Shown here in pieces: positions 1-11,675 of a stretch of DNA of 64,000 nt. The stretch comes from Edaphochlamys debaryana. Lineage: Eukaryota > Chlorophyta > Chlorophyceae > Chlamydomonadales. Below the pieces are notes generated by a model. It was not told the origin of the DNA and searched no databases. It saw only the letters and a list, made by a program, of their open reading frames with translations. The stretch's first letter is position 1, and the number at the start of each line of letters is the position of its first letter. The stretch is taken from NCBI GenBank assembly GCA_016858145.1, contig JAEHOE010000056.1, forward strand, positions 496,001 through 560,000, given 5' to 3'. The translations under genes were made by a program, and so were the position numbers.

Positions 1-430
1 CGGAGGGCCTGCTCGACGAGCTCAGACACCTGAGCGTCCTGCGCCTACACCAATATTTAAGTAGGCGACACGCTGGGGAGCATCTGCTCTGGCGCTGTGG
101 CCTCTGCCGGCGGATGCGCTTGTCGTTCCGGAGGCTGTGGTCGGGGTTACTGCCAACAGCCCGCAAATTTGCCTCCTTTGGGTAGTGACGATGAAGAAAC
201 AAAGCATCGCAAGCCCGTTGGAGGTCGTTTTGGGCGCTGCAGCTGTGCATGCTTTTGCCCAGCGCCCTCGATGTATGCGCTCGCGCGAGCTCCATGTATC
301 CCATAGAGTCTCTAGGTACATGCGATACGCTTCAAAGGGGCTTTGCGAGCTCCGTCTACGTTGACTCAGGTCCCGACGCACATGCACCCGCCCTCTGCCC
401 CCCCCCCGCCCCCGCCCCCGCCTCTCCCAG

Positions 431-3400
431 GCCTCCTTCGAGCAGGCGCTGCTTGACTGCCCCGCCTTCAACTACCTGTGGTGCTGCGCTGCATTGCCAT
501 CGAGGCCAACGAGGCGCTCAGCAGGTGAGGGCGAGGGAGGGGGCCCCAGGGTCAAGCCCAGTACCGTATGGACCCTTGTGGCCTTCCTGGCTGGCACCTG
601 CCGAGCTCGCCAAGCACGCAACACACGCCGGCGCCGCAAGAACACCGGCCGGGCCTCAATTCCCTTGCGTCTGCAGGCGGCACGCCCAACTTCCGTCGCC
701 TCTGCCCTCCCCACAGGCCGCCAAGCACAGTCGACGTGTCCCTTCTGGAGAAGCGAATGGCCTGGCTGCTCACGGCGCACGAAACATGGGGCTCGGCGGA
801 CCCGGCCGACATGCTGTGGGGCGTTCTTGTGTGTGTGGGGGGGGGTTGCGGGGGGGGCGGTGGCGCTCAGGGTTCGAGAACCCAGGCGTGACAGGGGCGG
901 CGTGACTTGCACGCAACCTGCAGCTAGTTCCTCCCTGCCTCGCCCTGCCCCCATGTCCTCCTGCCCCCCAAACAGGCACCGCAAGTGCTCCGAGGTGCTC
1001 CGGGCGCTGCACCGGGCGGTGGCGGGGGCGGGGGAGCACGGGCGGCCCTGGTTCGAGCCGGTGGACGAGCTGGAGGAGGCGGAGGACAGGTTCAAGCTGG
1101 AGCGGTGGGGGAGGGGGAGGGGGAGGGAGGGAGTGGGTGGGCACGGCAGCGCCCCCTTCCGAGCGATCCGAGCCATTGGCGGCGTCTCCTCCGAGTCCTC
1201 TCTCCCCCTGCAACAGAATGACCGGTGTCCTCTCCACCCACCCACCCACCCACCCACCCACCCACCCACCCTCCTTACCCCGCATCCTCCCCCCCACCCC
1301 CAGCAACGGCGACGTGTACAGCGAGCTGATGGAGCTGGGGCTGCTGCGGAAGCGCAAGGCGCAGTACACGCCGCGCCAGGTGGGGCTGGGGCCGGGAAAG
1401 GGGTGAGGGCGCAGGGGACGAGGAAAGGGGAATGTGCGGGACAGGGGACTGGAGCGGGCCAGGGCCTGGCAGCGGCCGGGACCTGCGAAGCTGATTCGCC
1501 TAGTGACGCAACCATCCCTCTCCTTCATCCCCCCCCCCCCAGGACACGCGGTGGCCGGCGCTGGAGGCCGCCTGCGACGCGGCGGCGGCCCCGGGCGGCG
1601 GAGGCGAGGACGAGGCGGCGGGGGCCTACCCCTTCGAGGAGGCGGGGGGCCGGGTCTACCCCCACTCGGGGGGGCTGGAGGTGGCGGCGGAGGCGGCGGC
1701 GCGCGAGGCGCAGGCGGCGGCGGACGCGCGCAAGGCGGCGTTCGCGGTGGGGCGGGGTGGGGTGGGGCCGTGCCAGCTGCACCGTACACATGGGGAGGGG
1801 TATGCGAGGCGCATGGGAGCGGCAGGGGGAGTGGAAGGGGTGGGTGTCGTGCACAGCTTTCCTTTGTGGCATAATAATCTTCCGGGTTCTGTGTATCGCC
1901 CCTCGGCCCCGCCCTCTGCTTCCACGCACAGATGGGTCTGGCGGCGATGCAGTCCCACGCGGAGGGCGGTCGTGCGGACGATGGGGAGGGCGAGGACGAA
2001 GACGAGGACGAGGAGGATGAGGGCAGGGGCGGCCTGGCGGCCGCCCGCGCCCGCGCCGAGGCGGCTGCTGACGAGGCGTACCGCACGGGTGACGTGTACG
2101 CCGCCATGTCAGCTGACGTGGCGCTGTACGAGATGGACGATGAAGAGTTCGACCAGGCCTTCCCGCCGCCGAGTTCGACCAGGCCTTCCCGCCGCTCGCG
2201 GCCGCCGCCGCCGCCGCCGCCGCGGCAGCCGAAGCGGCGGAAGGGCAAGAACGCAGGCGAGCAGCAGCAGCAGGCGGCACCGGCGGCGGCTGCCGCGGCG
2301 GTGGCGGCAGCTCCGGCAGCAGCGGCGGTGGGCTGGCCTCCGGCGAGGCAGGAGGCGGCGGCACCGGCGGCGGCGGCGAGGGGCCGGGGGCGGGGCCGGG
2401 GCGGCGGGCCGGGCCGGGGCGGCGGGCCGGGCCGCGGCGGCGGCCGGGACGGCGGCGGCGGCCGGGGCGGTCGAGGCTCGCTGGCGGAGCAGGCAGCGGA
2501 GGCGGAGGTGGTGGCGGCTCGGGAGCTCCTGCGCGATTCCGACTCGGATTCCGACTCCGACTCAGATGGGGAGGGGGAAGCCTATTCAAAGGGAATGGCC
2601 GCGGCTGGTTCAGGCGCGGGCTCAGCAGGACGCGGCGCGCGCCCGGGCCGCCGGCCGCCAGCAGCCCCCCTCCACGCCCCCACCCCTACCCCCACCGCCC
2701 CCGCCGCGCCCGTCCCAAGCGCTCTTGCAACAGGCGCAGCGGCAGACCCAGCCACAGCAGGCGCCGCCGCCGGCCTCGTATGCGGCGCGTGCTACGCCGC
2801 CGGCTCCGCCACCGCCGCCGCCGCCCCCTCGGGAGGCGATGTCCGAGAAGGAGCGGGCCTGCATGCCCCCGGGGTGGCAGCCGACGTTTGCGGACCCCAC
2901 GGCGGCCGAGGTGGCGCGGCGGCGGCGGGAGCTGGCCTCGGAGGCGGCGGACGCGAGGTACCTGCTGGAGAACATCGTGAAGCGGTGGGTGGGGGCGGGG
3001 GTTGGGCCGGGGGTGTGTGCCATGCGCCGTGGGCGGTGGGCCCTGGCGCGAGGGTATCATGGGCTGGCCAGGGGCACCGTGGGTGGGGTCCTGGTCGGTC
3101 CCAAGGGCAACGTGGCGTACGGCATCGTGCGATGGGAATCCCAGCGATCCTCCTTGATCCCGCGCCCCCCCGTGCCTGACCCCCACCTGGCCCCGCTTCC
3201 CTCCCGCCTTCCCCCCCGTGCCCTCTCCTCCGTGGTGGTTTCTTCGACATGCCCAGGTGAGTCCGGGACGAGGCGGGTCTCGTTTCGGGGGATAATGTTA
3301 TGTGCCTTTCGGGTGGTGGTGTGCGGCGCGTTGCACTTGCATGCCCAAAGCACCCCAGCGACCTGCCGGTCTGTTACCTGCGACTATATAGTGCTTCGGG

Positions 3401-5597
3401 ATAGCGTTCAGCCGCCGCTGCCTACGCCACTTTCAGCTCCAGCCTCAGCGCACGCCTCTTCCGCGGACACCCGAACCTATCATGGACACTGTGGCGGTAT
3501 GTACCTTCTCCGGCAATCCCACTAACCATTCGACGCTCTCCCGCTTATCAGCTTCAAACACCCCCTTCCCCCCCCCAGGGACCAGGTGGCAGCGGTGCTG
3601 GCCTCCCGCGCCCGCTTCAAGGACGTGGTGCGGGTGGACGGAGTGCTGGTGCTCTACCACAAGGTAGGGGGAGGGGTGGGGGGGAGGGGTGGGGGGGAGG
3701 GGTGGGGGGGAGGGGTGGGGGGGAGGGGTGGGGGGGAGGGGTGGGGGGGAGGGGTGGGGGGGAGGGGGGGGGGGGGAGGGGTGGGGGGGGGGGGGGGGGG
3801 CGTGGGGTGGGGGTTGGGGTGAGGTGGGGGCCCAAGCGCGGGAGGCCAGCATGTGCCCCGGGTGGACAGGGTGTGCATAGTTGTAGTGCTGTAGTGAGAT
3901 GGACGTGCTCTGGTGGCAAGGTGACGGGACAGGGGTGGCGGGTGTGGCCCTCGCTGGCAAGGCAGGTATGTTGGTGGGGTAAGCGGGCGCGCGGAGGCCC
4001 TGGCCTGGAGGCCTTGCCTCCCACCTGGACGCATGCCCCCGGTCCCCGGCTCCCCCCTCCCTTGCCACGTGTGTGTGCCCCGCAGGTGGTCGCGTGCCGC
4101 ATGTACTGCACCCTGTCGCGGCACGTGCACTGCCAGGGGGGTGAGCAACAGGGGCCTAGCTGCGTGCACCCAGCAGGGGCAAGGGATACCTAAGCCCCTC
4201 TGCTACCGCCTCTGCTGGCCACCTCCTTGGCTGCTCATCAGCTTCAAACCCCCCGTCTTCCCCACCCACCTCCCCACCCCAAAGCCGTGTGCTCGTCCAC
4301 CCGACTGGAGACCGTGGAGCTGGAGCTGGAGCACATCCGCTGGTGCTCGCGGTGGATCAAGGCAAGGTCTTCCTCACCTGACTCCCATATCCAGTTGGCC
4401 GTCTCAGTGCCTTGTCGTGGGCTGATTCCTGAGTGTGTCGTGGGCTGCTAACTCCGCTGGTTTGCCGTTTGCTGGCATGGCGGGGCGGCGCTCCTCATGA
4501 CCCAGCGACATTCTCCCTTCCCCACCGCAACAACAGGGCAACCTGGAGTTCATCATCGCCGGCTGGGAGGACGACAAGGAGGAGGCACGCGTGCTGGTGC
4601 GTGTCGCCTTCCCTGCCCACCCACACCCACTAGGAAAACCCCGCCGTCCCTCACCGCCCTCCCACCGTCTCTCCCTCCCCCTCTTCCCCCCCCCCAGGCC
4701 GCCCAGCGCCTGGCCGCCGCCGCCTCCACGGTGCTCCGCTCCCTGGCGCTGGCCCCGGGCTGCGCGCAGCAGCGGGGGTGGATGCGGCTGCAGCTGGGCT
4801 TCGAGCAGCCCTCGGCGGTGGGTGGGGGTGGCGGTGGGGGGGTGAGGGGGAGGTGACGTGGGTTGAGGAGGGCGTGGGGCGGAGCGGGGGATAAGGGGGG
4901 GGCGAGGGACGCCGTTGCACATGTTGGGTGCGGGAGCTCTGCCTCCGTGTCGACGCGGCCCGAGCCTTGCTGCCTCATCCGCCGCCCCCGCAGTGCGCTG
5001 TGGAGGAGGGCGGCGCGGGGGCCCTGCTGGACCGAAGCATGCGCCAGGTCGGTGGGAGGGGGTGGGTGGGGTGGAGGAGGGGTATCGGCAGCTCAGGTAC
5101 CCCCAGCTGGTGGATGACCGCCTCATTCGCTTCCCCTTCCCCTCTCACCCTCGTCCCCATCCCCCCTCTTCCCTTCCCTCCCCTATCCCCCTCCCTCCCC
5201 CCCCCAGCTGGTGGAGGACCGCCTCATCCGCGTCTCCGCCCCCTCCCGCCCCTACGGACCCGTGCGCGGGGGCGCCCGGGGCCGGGGACCCCGCGAGGGC
5301 GGCGAGGGAGAGCTGCATGACGGACTGGTGCTGACCCTGGCGGTGCACGAGCACGAGGTGGGTGGGGTGGGGGGAGGAGGGTGGGGGGGGGTGCTGGATG
5401 GAGGACGATCACGAGCACAGGCGGGCTGCGGCGAGGAGGCCAGGCTGGAGGGAGGCGCATTTGGAGGAGCAGCCCTTTACCCGCTCTCCCCATCTCCCCC
5501 TTGCCCCCCCACCCCCCAGCTCTTCTTCCACGAGCCCCGCCTGGAGGAGGTGGTGCGGGAGCAGCAGCGCCAGCGGGCGGCGGAGGCGGGGTGGTGA
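431..5597 (+). CDS. Unrecognised multi-exon protein (5' part uncertain)
   Basis: I do not recognise this protein. A phase-consistent exon chain can be read: 431-524, 677-830, 976-1104, 1304-1379, 1543-1746, 1932-2984, 3579-3663, 4086-4140, 4285-4361, 4537-4596, 4698-4817, 4994-5047, 5208-5357 and 5520-5597 (TGA). The first part is helical and charged. The 1932-2984 exon holds a long Asp/Glu run, Gln/Ala/Gly/Pro low complexity and an SDSDSD stretch. The C-terminal third looks globular, with pieces such as RVDGVLVLYHK, LEHIRWCSRWIK and GNLEFIIAGWEDDKEEARVL. One problem remains: the acidic part of exon 1932-2984 reads in a different frame from its end (MSEKERACMPPGW), so an unrecognised intron or an indel lies near 2,560-2,620. 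The intron after 4361 starts with GC. A possible earlier exon (reading EGLLDELRHLSVLR) lies at 3-44; the true start may be outside the window. Confidence 0.6.
1234..1271. repeat. (CCCA)n microsatellite in intron
   Basis: About nine tandem CCCA units lie inside the intron between the exons ending at 1104 and starting at 1304. Confidence 0.9.
2145..2196 (+). repeat. 26-bp tandem duplication inside a coding exon
   Basis: The unit beginning GAGTTCGACCAGGCCTTCCC occurs at 2145-2170 and again at 2171-2196, with 25 of 26 bases identical. The length is not a multiple of three, so the second copy is read in another frame (EEFDQAFPPP, then SSTRPSRR). Confidence 0.9.
3664..3810 (+). repeat. G-rich minisatellite in intron
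   Basis: A tandem array of a roughly 14-base unit (GGGGTGGGGGGGAG and variants) fills the start of the intron after the exon ending at 3663. The G-runs are long and closely spaced on the coding strand, so G-quadruplex folding of the pre-mRNA is expected. Confidence 0.9.
5107..5130 (+). repeat. Echo of the 5' edge of exon 5208-5357 in the intron before it
   Basis: The 24 bases from 5107 match 5208-5231 with two mismatches and are also preceded by CCCCAG. They could encode LVDDRLIR against the exon's LVEDRLIR. It is either a duplicated acceptor region or an alternative exon start. The offset is 101 bp. Confidence 0.8.
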
Positions 5598-6928
5598 GGC
5601 GGAGGCGGGGTGGTGAGGGCCGGCGGAGGCGGGGTGGTGATGCGGGCTGCAGGGAACGAGGGAGGCGGAGGCGGGGCTGTAAGGGCCGCAGGGAGGAGGA
5701 GGCGGAGGCGGGGCGGTGAGGGCTGGCGCCTGGTGACCAGCCGGTGGCGGTCCTGGTGGTGGCCAGCGGGTGAGGGTCGAAGCGAAGGCGGAGGGATGGC
5801 TCCGTGGGTAGGTCGTAGGTGGACCGGCGGATGGTGGCGGCGGTGGACTGGGCTGAGCTGGGCTGGGCTGGTGAGCATTTGAAAGGCTTGGGCACTGCGG
5901 ATGCGAAGGTCGTGAGCGTGGCTTGACGCTGGATAGGGCAGGGCAGAGCGGGATGGGGCCGAGCACGGCAAGACGTAGTCGGGCGGCACGTACACAGCCC
6001 TGCGAGGGAGGGGCTGCGTGGCTTGTGGGCTGTCTCAGGGCCAGGTGTAGCATGAGAGAGATATGACTGGTGAGGACAGGGGTGCGGTAAGGTGGGTAAT
6101 GGATGGCCCAGGCGCTGACCTTGGGACGCAACGCGCAAGCGAGGGCAGGCTCTGCTGCTGAGCAGGGAGCAGAGTAGCGCAGGTGCAGTGCCAACATACG
6201 GCGGTCACGGCCACGGTGAAGTCTTCCAGGATTTGTTCTTGGCTCGGCGTCGCGGGGGACGACACTGCAGTCTCATGCAAGCCAGCAGACCAAGTGGCCA
6301 GAAGCACCGGGAGGGAGCACCAGAGAGCAACAGCCACCGCAACAGCCCCACACAGAAAGCGCAACTGCACCTTGTGCCCGCACTGTCAGCCTGCGCAGCG
6401 ACAATTTGCCACGCCCCTGACTCCAACCCTAGCTTCAACCTCAACCCCAACTGGGCTGGCCAAACTAAACCTGCACCCCCTCCTGCGCCCGGGCCCCGGG
6501 GTCTCCTCTAGTCAGGACCACTTTCAATCTGTACATAGGCGGCTGCGCTTCACCGGCATTTTGCGTCGGCCTACGATATGCGATGCCAAACACACCGCGG
6601 CACTACGCCCCGCTGTCTATACTACCCCCTCCTGCGTCATCTCGTAGGGCAGCTGACCCCAACGTTGCCCTGGCGTGCCGCGTCAGACACGGTGCACATG
6701 CACCACAAAGCCTGCGCTGTGATTCAGCCTCCGCCTGCAACCCCACCCCAACCTCCGTCGCTGACTCAGCCTCACCCAAACTCAGCACCCCTCTCGAGTG
6801 AAAGCCTAACGGCGTGCATTGTACGAACTGAGACACGGCTTGCCCCTTTCGCACTGTCCTGCCCCCGCCTCCGTCTTCGTCTCAGCCTCGCCCCAGCTTC
6901 CGCCTCGGCCCTTGCGCCCGCTCGAGAC
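5598..6928. other. Convergent intergenic region
   Basis: This region lies between two gene 3' ends. The first ~130 bases hold imperfect repeats of GGCGGAGGCGGGGTGGTGA. A TGTAA motif at 5678-5682, 81 bases after the stop of the upstream gene, is a candidate poly(A) signal. I see no convincing coding sequence in the remainder. Confidence 0.6.
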
Positions 6929-8904
6929 TCAGCCTAACGCCGCATCTTCCGCCTCGGCCTCGGCCTTTGCTTCCGCCTCCACCCACGCCAGAACCTCCGC
7001 CCGCCATGCCGCTGGCTCCGGGGCGCTGCGGGCCGCCTTCCTCGCCGCGCACCAGTCCACGTCACCCACTGCCCGCCGCAGCCAGCGCAGCGCCGGCAGG
7101 GGTGCCTTCGCCTCCTGGATGGCGCTGGCAACCAGTGTCCTGCGCTCCTGCTGTGTGCGGCCCAGGGGGATGCCCAGACGCGGCAGGGCTTCCAGGATCA
7201 GCAGGTCCCCGTACTCAGCCGCCAAGCGGTACACGTACGGAGGTTCGGAAGAGGCTCCCTGCAACGGCGTGCATGGAACAGGGTGGCAGAACGCAGGTGA
7301 AAGGTGCTGGCCGACAACCGGGAAAGGCGCAAGGAAGCCCGCGCAGCGAACGGCGTGGACGGCAAGGCGTTTTGCCTGGAGGCTTGCCCACCTGCGCGGC
7401 CACCCCCAGCTCGGCCATCAGCTCGATCACGGCCGTGCAGCCGCCGCGGGTGGCCAGGATAAAGGGCATTGCGGCCATGACCCAGGGGCGAGGGCGGCCG
7501 GGGCCCGGGCACAAGCCCATGGCGTCCAGCCACGTCACCAGCTCCAGGCTCCCTGAGGCGAGCGCCACCTCAAAGGCGAAGGAGTCCGCACCGCGCAGCG
7601 CAGCAGGCCCAAACGCCTCCACCACCCAGCTGGCCGTCTCCACGCTCCCAGAACGGCAGGCCTGGAGGAATAGGCCCGAAGGCGGGAGCCTTAGGCAGCG
7701 TCCGGCGTGTAGCGCCCTCAGCACCTCGGTGTGGCCCTCCCATGTGGCGTCAAGGATCCAGCACGGCTGGTCTTGCCGCAGGCCCCGGGCGAGCAGCCAG
7801 CGTGTGGCATCCGCCCGGCCCTCGCCAACCGCCGCATCGACTGCAGAGTCGTCGATCGGGAAGCCCAGGCCCTCTACAAGCAGGGTCAGGCGGGCGACGG
7901 CGTCGGGGCAACAGGTGGCGGCGGCGCAGTTGCATCGATCCGCGCCCTGCAGGATGGAGCATGGAAGGGGCGGGGTTGAGGGGCAGTGTTTCGGGTCGTT
8001 GTGAGGTCCGGCTCTGTCAAGGCTTGCTATCACATAATTGTCAAGGCAGGACGCCTGCGCCACCAAGTCACTAGTTTCCATCATCATGACACCACATCCG
8101 TTGATGTGGTTCCTTGTACACTCTTAATTCTTACGCCCCTCTCCCCTCCCACCTGCTCCAGCTACCACGCCACCTTGGCCGCCCAGTCGGGGGTGGGGCT
8201 GCGGAAGGCGGCGCAGACAGCTAGGGTGGCGCAACTCCGGTCTGTGGCCCACTCCCGCCAGAGCGCCTGCAGCGTTTGCAGGTCGCACCCCTCCGCCGCT
8301 GCCCCCAGCAAGTCCCACTGGGTGCAGAGGCCCGGGGGCCCCCGGCTCAGGAGGGCCCGCATGAGCTCCAGGTGGCCTCCCCGTGCAGCGGCAAGCACGC
8401 ACTCTGGCTGCAGAGTGCACTGCTGCTCCAGAAGCCACTCGCAGATCTCCGCATGGCCGCCCTTGGCAGCCGCGGCTAGAGGGCTTTCCCTCGGGGACTG
8501 TCCCTCCAGCGGGCAGCCCCGCTCCGCCAGCCAGCGGCACACGTGCAGATGGCCCGCGGCAGCGGATGCTGCCATGAGCTGTGCGTTTGGGCACAGCCCC
8601 GCCGCCGCCAGCGCCACCTCCAGGTTCGCCACATCCCCGCTAGCGGCAGTCAGGCACAGCAGCTGCAGTCGGCGCTCGCGGGATGCACGCGGCAGGCATC
8701 GGGGCTGGACCATTGCGCGCCAAAAGCGTCTGCTGGAGAGGGCTGCGAGAGCTGAACTAAAAAGTGTTCCCGAAACTGCTCAGCAGTCGCGCGGTTGACC
8801 AGTCGCAGCGTACATGCGATCTCGTTGGGCGGCAAGAAGCTAGCGGTGCGGCCAAGGATGTCGGGATTGAAGACCCCCGCAAGCGCATTCGGGCTTGCGT
8901 CCAT
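6929..8904 (-). pseudogene. F-box-like/ankyrin gene copy 1, frameshifted
   Basis: Three exons are read on the minus strand: 8904-8153, 7946-7392 and 7258-6929 (TGA). The product starts MDASPNALAG and carries an F-box-like helix set (PDILGRTASFLPPNEIACTL) followed by degenerate ankyrin repeats (AAAGLCPNAQLMAASAAAGH and later units) and an Ala/Glu-rich tail. F-box proteins normally recruit targets to SCF ubiquitin ligases; that role is only inferred here. Compared with copy 2 (15267-17245), exon 1 has lost one base near 8683-8685, which moves the reading out of frame after CRV. It also has a TAG at 8162-8164 where copy 2 has a Leu codon. Exon 1 is 752 nt, whereas copy 2's is 759 nt and divisible by three. 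Either the gene is dead or the assembly carries errors. Confidence 0.8.
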
Positions 8905-9560
8905 GACAAAGAGCTCTACTGCAGTAATAGAGAACGACGGTGTGAATGCTAGACAGACCCTGACCCTGTGTCGGGTAATGCGGTGCCACATGCTCCGTAG
9001 CGGGTCGTGACGTCCTAGCTGAACTGTCAGGGGAGTCGAAACCTTCTAGGCTGAGGTGTCAGACCACAGCATTGGGCCAGGTGGGCAATAGGGGACCAGG
9101 TGACTGGGGTTGTCAGTCACCGCGCTTGCAAGGGAGGAAGCAAAGGGGGAGGCGCCGGCAGAGGGGCGAAACGTGTGTGTATTAGTCGCGACCGCAAGCA
9201 GGCAAGCTGAACTCAACATGGTCCGTCAGCTTCCCGCATCACAGTTCTAGGATCGCAGCGTTTCGACCCACTACTGCTTCTTGACAAGCAGCCTCAGGGA
9301 CGTCGTCCCCGCGCCCATTTGGGCTGGACTCGCCCGCTCTGCGTTAGCCTGTACTGATAGGCCAGTGAGCTATATAGTAACCGCATATCAGAGTCATGCT
9401 GGCCCGGCTCGCTGCGCTGGGGCGACCAGGTGGGCTGCCATCGCAGAATCAGCTGCGGCCAGGATGCATGCCGCTGAGGCATCGCTGACACACACGCTTT
9501 CATGCATGTAGCGACATCGGAAGCGGCTACGGCAGTGGCGCGAGCCGCTTCCATCGCGGG
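8905..9560. other. Divergent intergenic region
   Basis: About 650 bases separate the start of ankyrin copy 1 (minus strand) from the start of the uS2m gene (plus strand), so it should hold both promoters. I see no clear core-promoter motif, RNA gene or reading frame of note. Confidence 0.6.
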
Positions 9561-11159
9561 ATGGCAGCCAGGAGCGCTCGCGGCAGAGCTGTTTCCGTCG
9601 CTGAGGGACGGAGGGCACGATGCAAGCACCAGCTACACAGCAGACCACGAGGTACGTGGCTAGGGAAGCGGGTTCCGGCAGGGCGTGGCGAGGGGGGACA
9701 ACGCGGGAGACTGGAGCTGCTTCCTCACAGGATACGCTGTGCCCAGCAACAGCCAGCCTGAGCCTTCATCCGATACCTCCACCCGCTCCCGACCCTCTCC
9801 TCCGCTGCAGGCTCGGAACCCCTTCCTCTCCCAGCGGCGCTGCCATGCCACCCGCGCAGCCGCTGCAACACACGCGCCCTCCTCTCCCCCCCAGCCCGCC
9901 TCCTCCAAGCCGGCGGCCCCCGCCGCTGCCTCCGACCCCTCCGACCCCCTCTCTTCCCTCGACATGGAGGCCCTACTGGCCGCCATCGTCCACCCCCTGC
10001 CCGTGGGCCGCGTCCGCAACCCCGCGCTCTTCGCCGGCGCACCGGGCGCCTCTGCCCCCGTGGTCGAGATGGGCGGCAACCCGGGGGCCCTGTTCTTCGA
10101 CCCCTCCGCCACCCTCTCCTCCACGCTCCGCGCCCTCCACGTCATCCAACACACGCTCCGATCCGACGGTCACGTGCTCGTGGTCAACTCCAACCCGGCC
10201 CTCCGGCCTCTGCTCAAGGAGGCCGCTCGCCTGTGCATCAACTCCAACGTCTGGTTCTGGCACGAGGACTGGGTGCCCGGCGTCCTCAACAAGAACGCCC
10301 AGGGCGGGCTGCGCTCCGTGTTGGGCGACGCGCACCAGCCCAGCCGCGCTCTCCTCGCGAAGCAGGGGCTCAAGCTGTCGAACCCGCTCGTGCCCACGTA
10401 CGGCCCGGCGGCGCTTCGCGCCGCTGACCCCGTGCCCCGCCTCTCCGCCGCTGACGTGGCACAGCTGACTGATGCCGTACGCACGGGCCGCCTGAGCGTG
10501 GAGAACGCCAACGTCCGTGAGCTGGGGGTGCAGCGGACTAAGGCGCGGGCGGCGCTGATGGGGCTGCTGGCGGCCCGAAGCGCGGAGGCGCGGCTGCGGC
10601 CGGCCGGGTCGCTCAACTACCGCGGCCGCGGCGTGGAGGGCAGTGGCGGGCGGGAGTTGGCGCTGGTGGTGTGCATGGATCTGTCGTACGGGGGGGAGGC
10701 GGTGCAGGTGGGGCCTGGGGGGGTTCTGGGAGGGGTATGGCCACGGGTGACTGGTGCGTGTGCAGGGTTGCTGGGCTGGGGTTTGCGTGCACGTACATGC
10801 CCGTGCTCCTGAGTTGGTGCCTCGCGCTGCTGCGCCCGTTAGCTCCTACGGTTGCCTGCACCTCCTCCCACCTTCCTCTACCTCCCCTTCCTCCCGCTTC
10901 GCAGGAGGCGTACGACATCAACGTGCCCACCGTGAGCCTGCTGAACGGCCATTCGGACGCCTCGCGCGTCACCTTCCCCGTGTTCGCCTCCGAGGCTCAC
11001 GCGGGCTTTCAGCACTTCTTCCTGGACTGGATGCTGAGGGCGGTCAACCTGCCGCCGCAGGGGGCGGGGAAGCGGGCCAAGGGGGCTAACAAGCAGCAGC
11101 AGCAGGCGGCGGCGGGGGCGGCAGAGGGCAAGGCGGAGGCGGGGGCGAAAAGGCCGTGA
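9561..11159 (+). CDS. uS2m: Mitochondrial small-subunit ribosomal protein uS2m
   Basis: Exons 9561-9651, 9731-10707 and 10905-11159 join in phase to 441 codons (440 residues). The N-terminus (MAARSARGRAVSVAEG, then many Arg) has no acidic cluster and fits a mitochondrial presequence. The core follows the uS2 plan: LRALHVIQHTLRSDGHVLVV, NPALRPLLKEAARLC, then W-rich NSNVWFWHEDWVPGVLN (the W..G.LTN region), and PTVSLLNGHSDASRVTFPV near the C-terminus in place of the P..G..D.N.DP..I..P segment. The C-terminal tail is Gln/Ala/Lys-rich low complexity. The ATG at 9561 was chosen because only it joins in phase over the GTACGT donor at 9652; an ATG at 9620 does not. A chloroplast uS2 is less likely because plastid rps2 is usually plastid-encoded in these algae. 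Confidence 0.82.
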
Positions 11160-11675
11160 GGAGTCCGCAGTGAGGGGAGTAGGGTGAGTGATGAAGGCAG
11201 GAGAGGGTAGAGCGTATGGTCGGCCTAGGATGCTTCGTTGATTGAGGCGCCAGCAGAGTTCGACAGAAAGGGGAGGGAGGAGGCGGGAGATGGGAGCACG
11301 AGCTGCAGCGCGCTGGCGGCGGGGTCTGGGCCGGCGGGTGAGGGGATGTAAAGTTCGCGAGCCTCATCAGTGCGCAGCCCTTCCCGGGGCCCGGCACAAA
11401 CAGATAGGTGGATAGCGGCCAGCACGGCCTCTTCGCAGCCCTGCCTGTGGAGCCCGCGCCAGCCAACACGACCCCGAACCCTAGGCGCCCTTCCGGCGCA
11501 GCTTCACCGCCGACAAGGCCAGCTGCAGGTACAGAGAGTTGGCTCGATACCGTAGCTAGCTAGCTGCTTAGGAGGACCTCTTCCGGCGCGCGCGCGGGAG
11601 GCGCGCGCCTGCGCGGCGAGGCGAGGCGCCTCACCTTTTGCTCTCCCTTTGCGCAGGCTCCCGGCAGCGCCCTGC
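11160..11675. other. 3' flank of uS2m and upstream region of LC8-like gene 1
   Basis: It contains the candidate TGTAA signal and, at 11554-11568, the motif AGCTAGCTAGCTGCT that recurs upstream of LC8-like gene 4. A GCGCAG just before the ATG at 11676 looks like a splice acceptor, suggesting a 5'UTR intron. Confidence 0.5.
11347..11351 (+). promoter_or_regulatory. TGTAA poly(A) signal of uS2m (candidate)
   Basis: TGTAA is the common polyadenylation signal of chlamydomonad nuclear genes. This one lies 188 bases after the uS2m stop codon. Confidence 0.6.

Noticed and set aside
431..524. Frameshift in the first exon (LVVLRCIAIEANEAL in another frame)
   Set aside because: The exon already joins the next one in phase without a correction, so the alternative reading is not required.
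865..890. tRNA T-arm-like GGTTCGAGAACCC
   Set aside because: No acceptor stem, D-arm or anticodon arm can be formed around it; it lies in an intron.
472..2589. Long minus-strand open frames over the first gene
   Set aside because: They are Pro/Arg/Ala-rich antisense shadows of GC-rich coding and repeat sequence, cross the plus-strand exons and introns alike, and show no domain.
3664..3810. Possible CRISPR-like array
   Set aside because: The repeats are contiguous with no spacers, intronic and in a eukaryotic gene, so this is a minisatellite.
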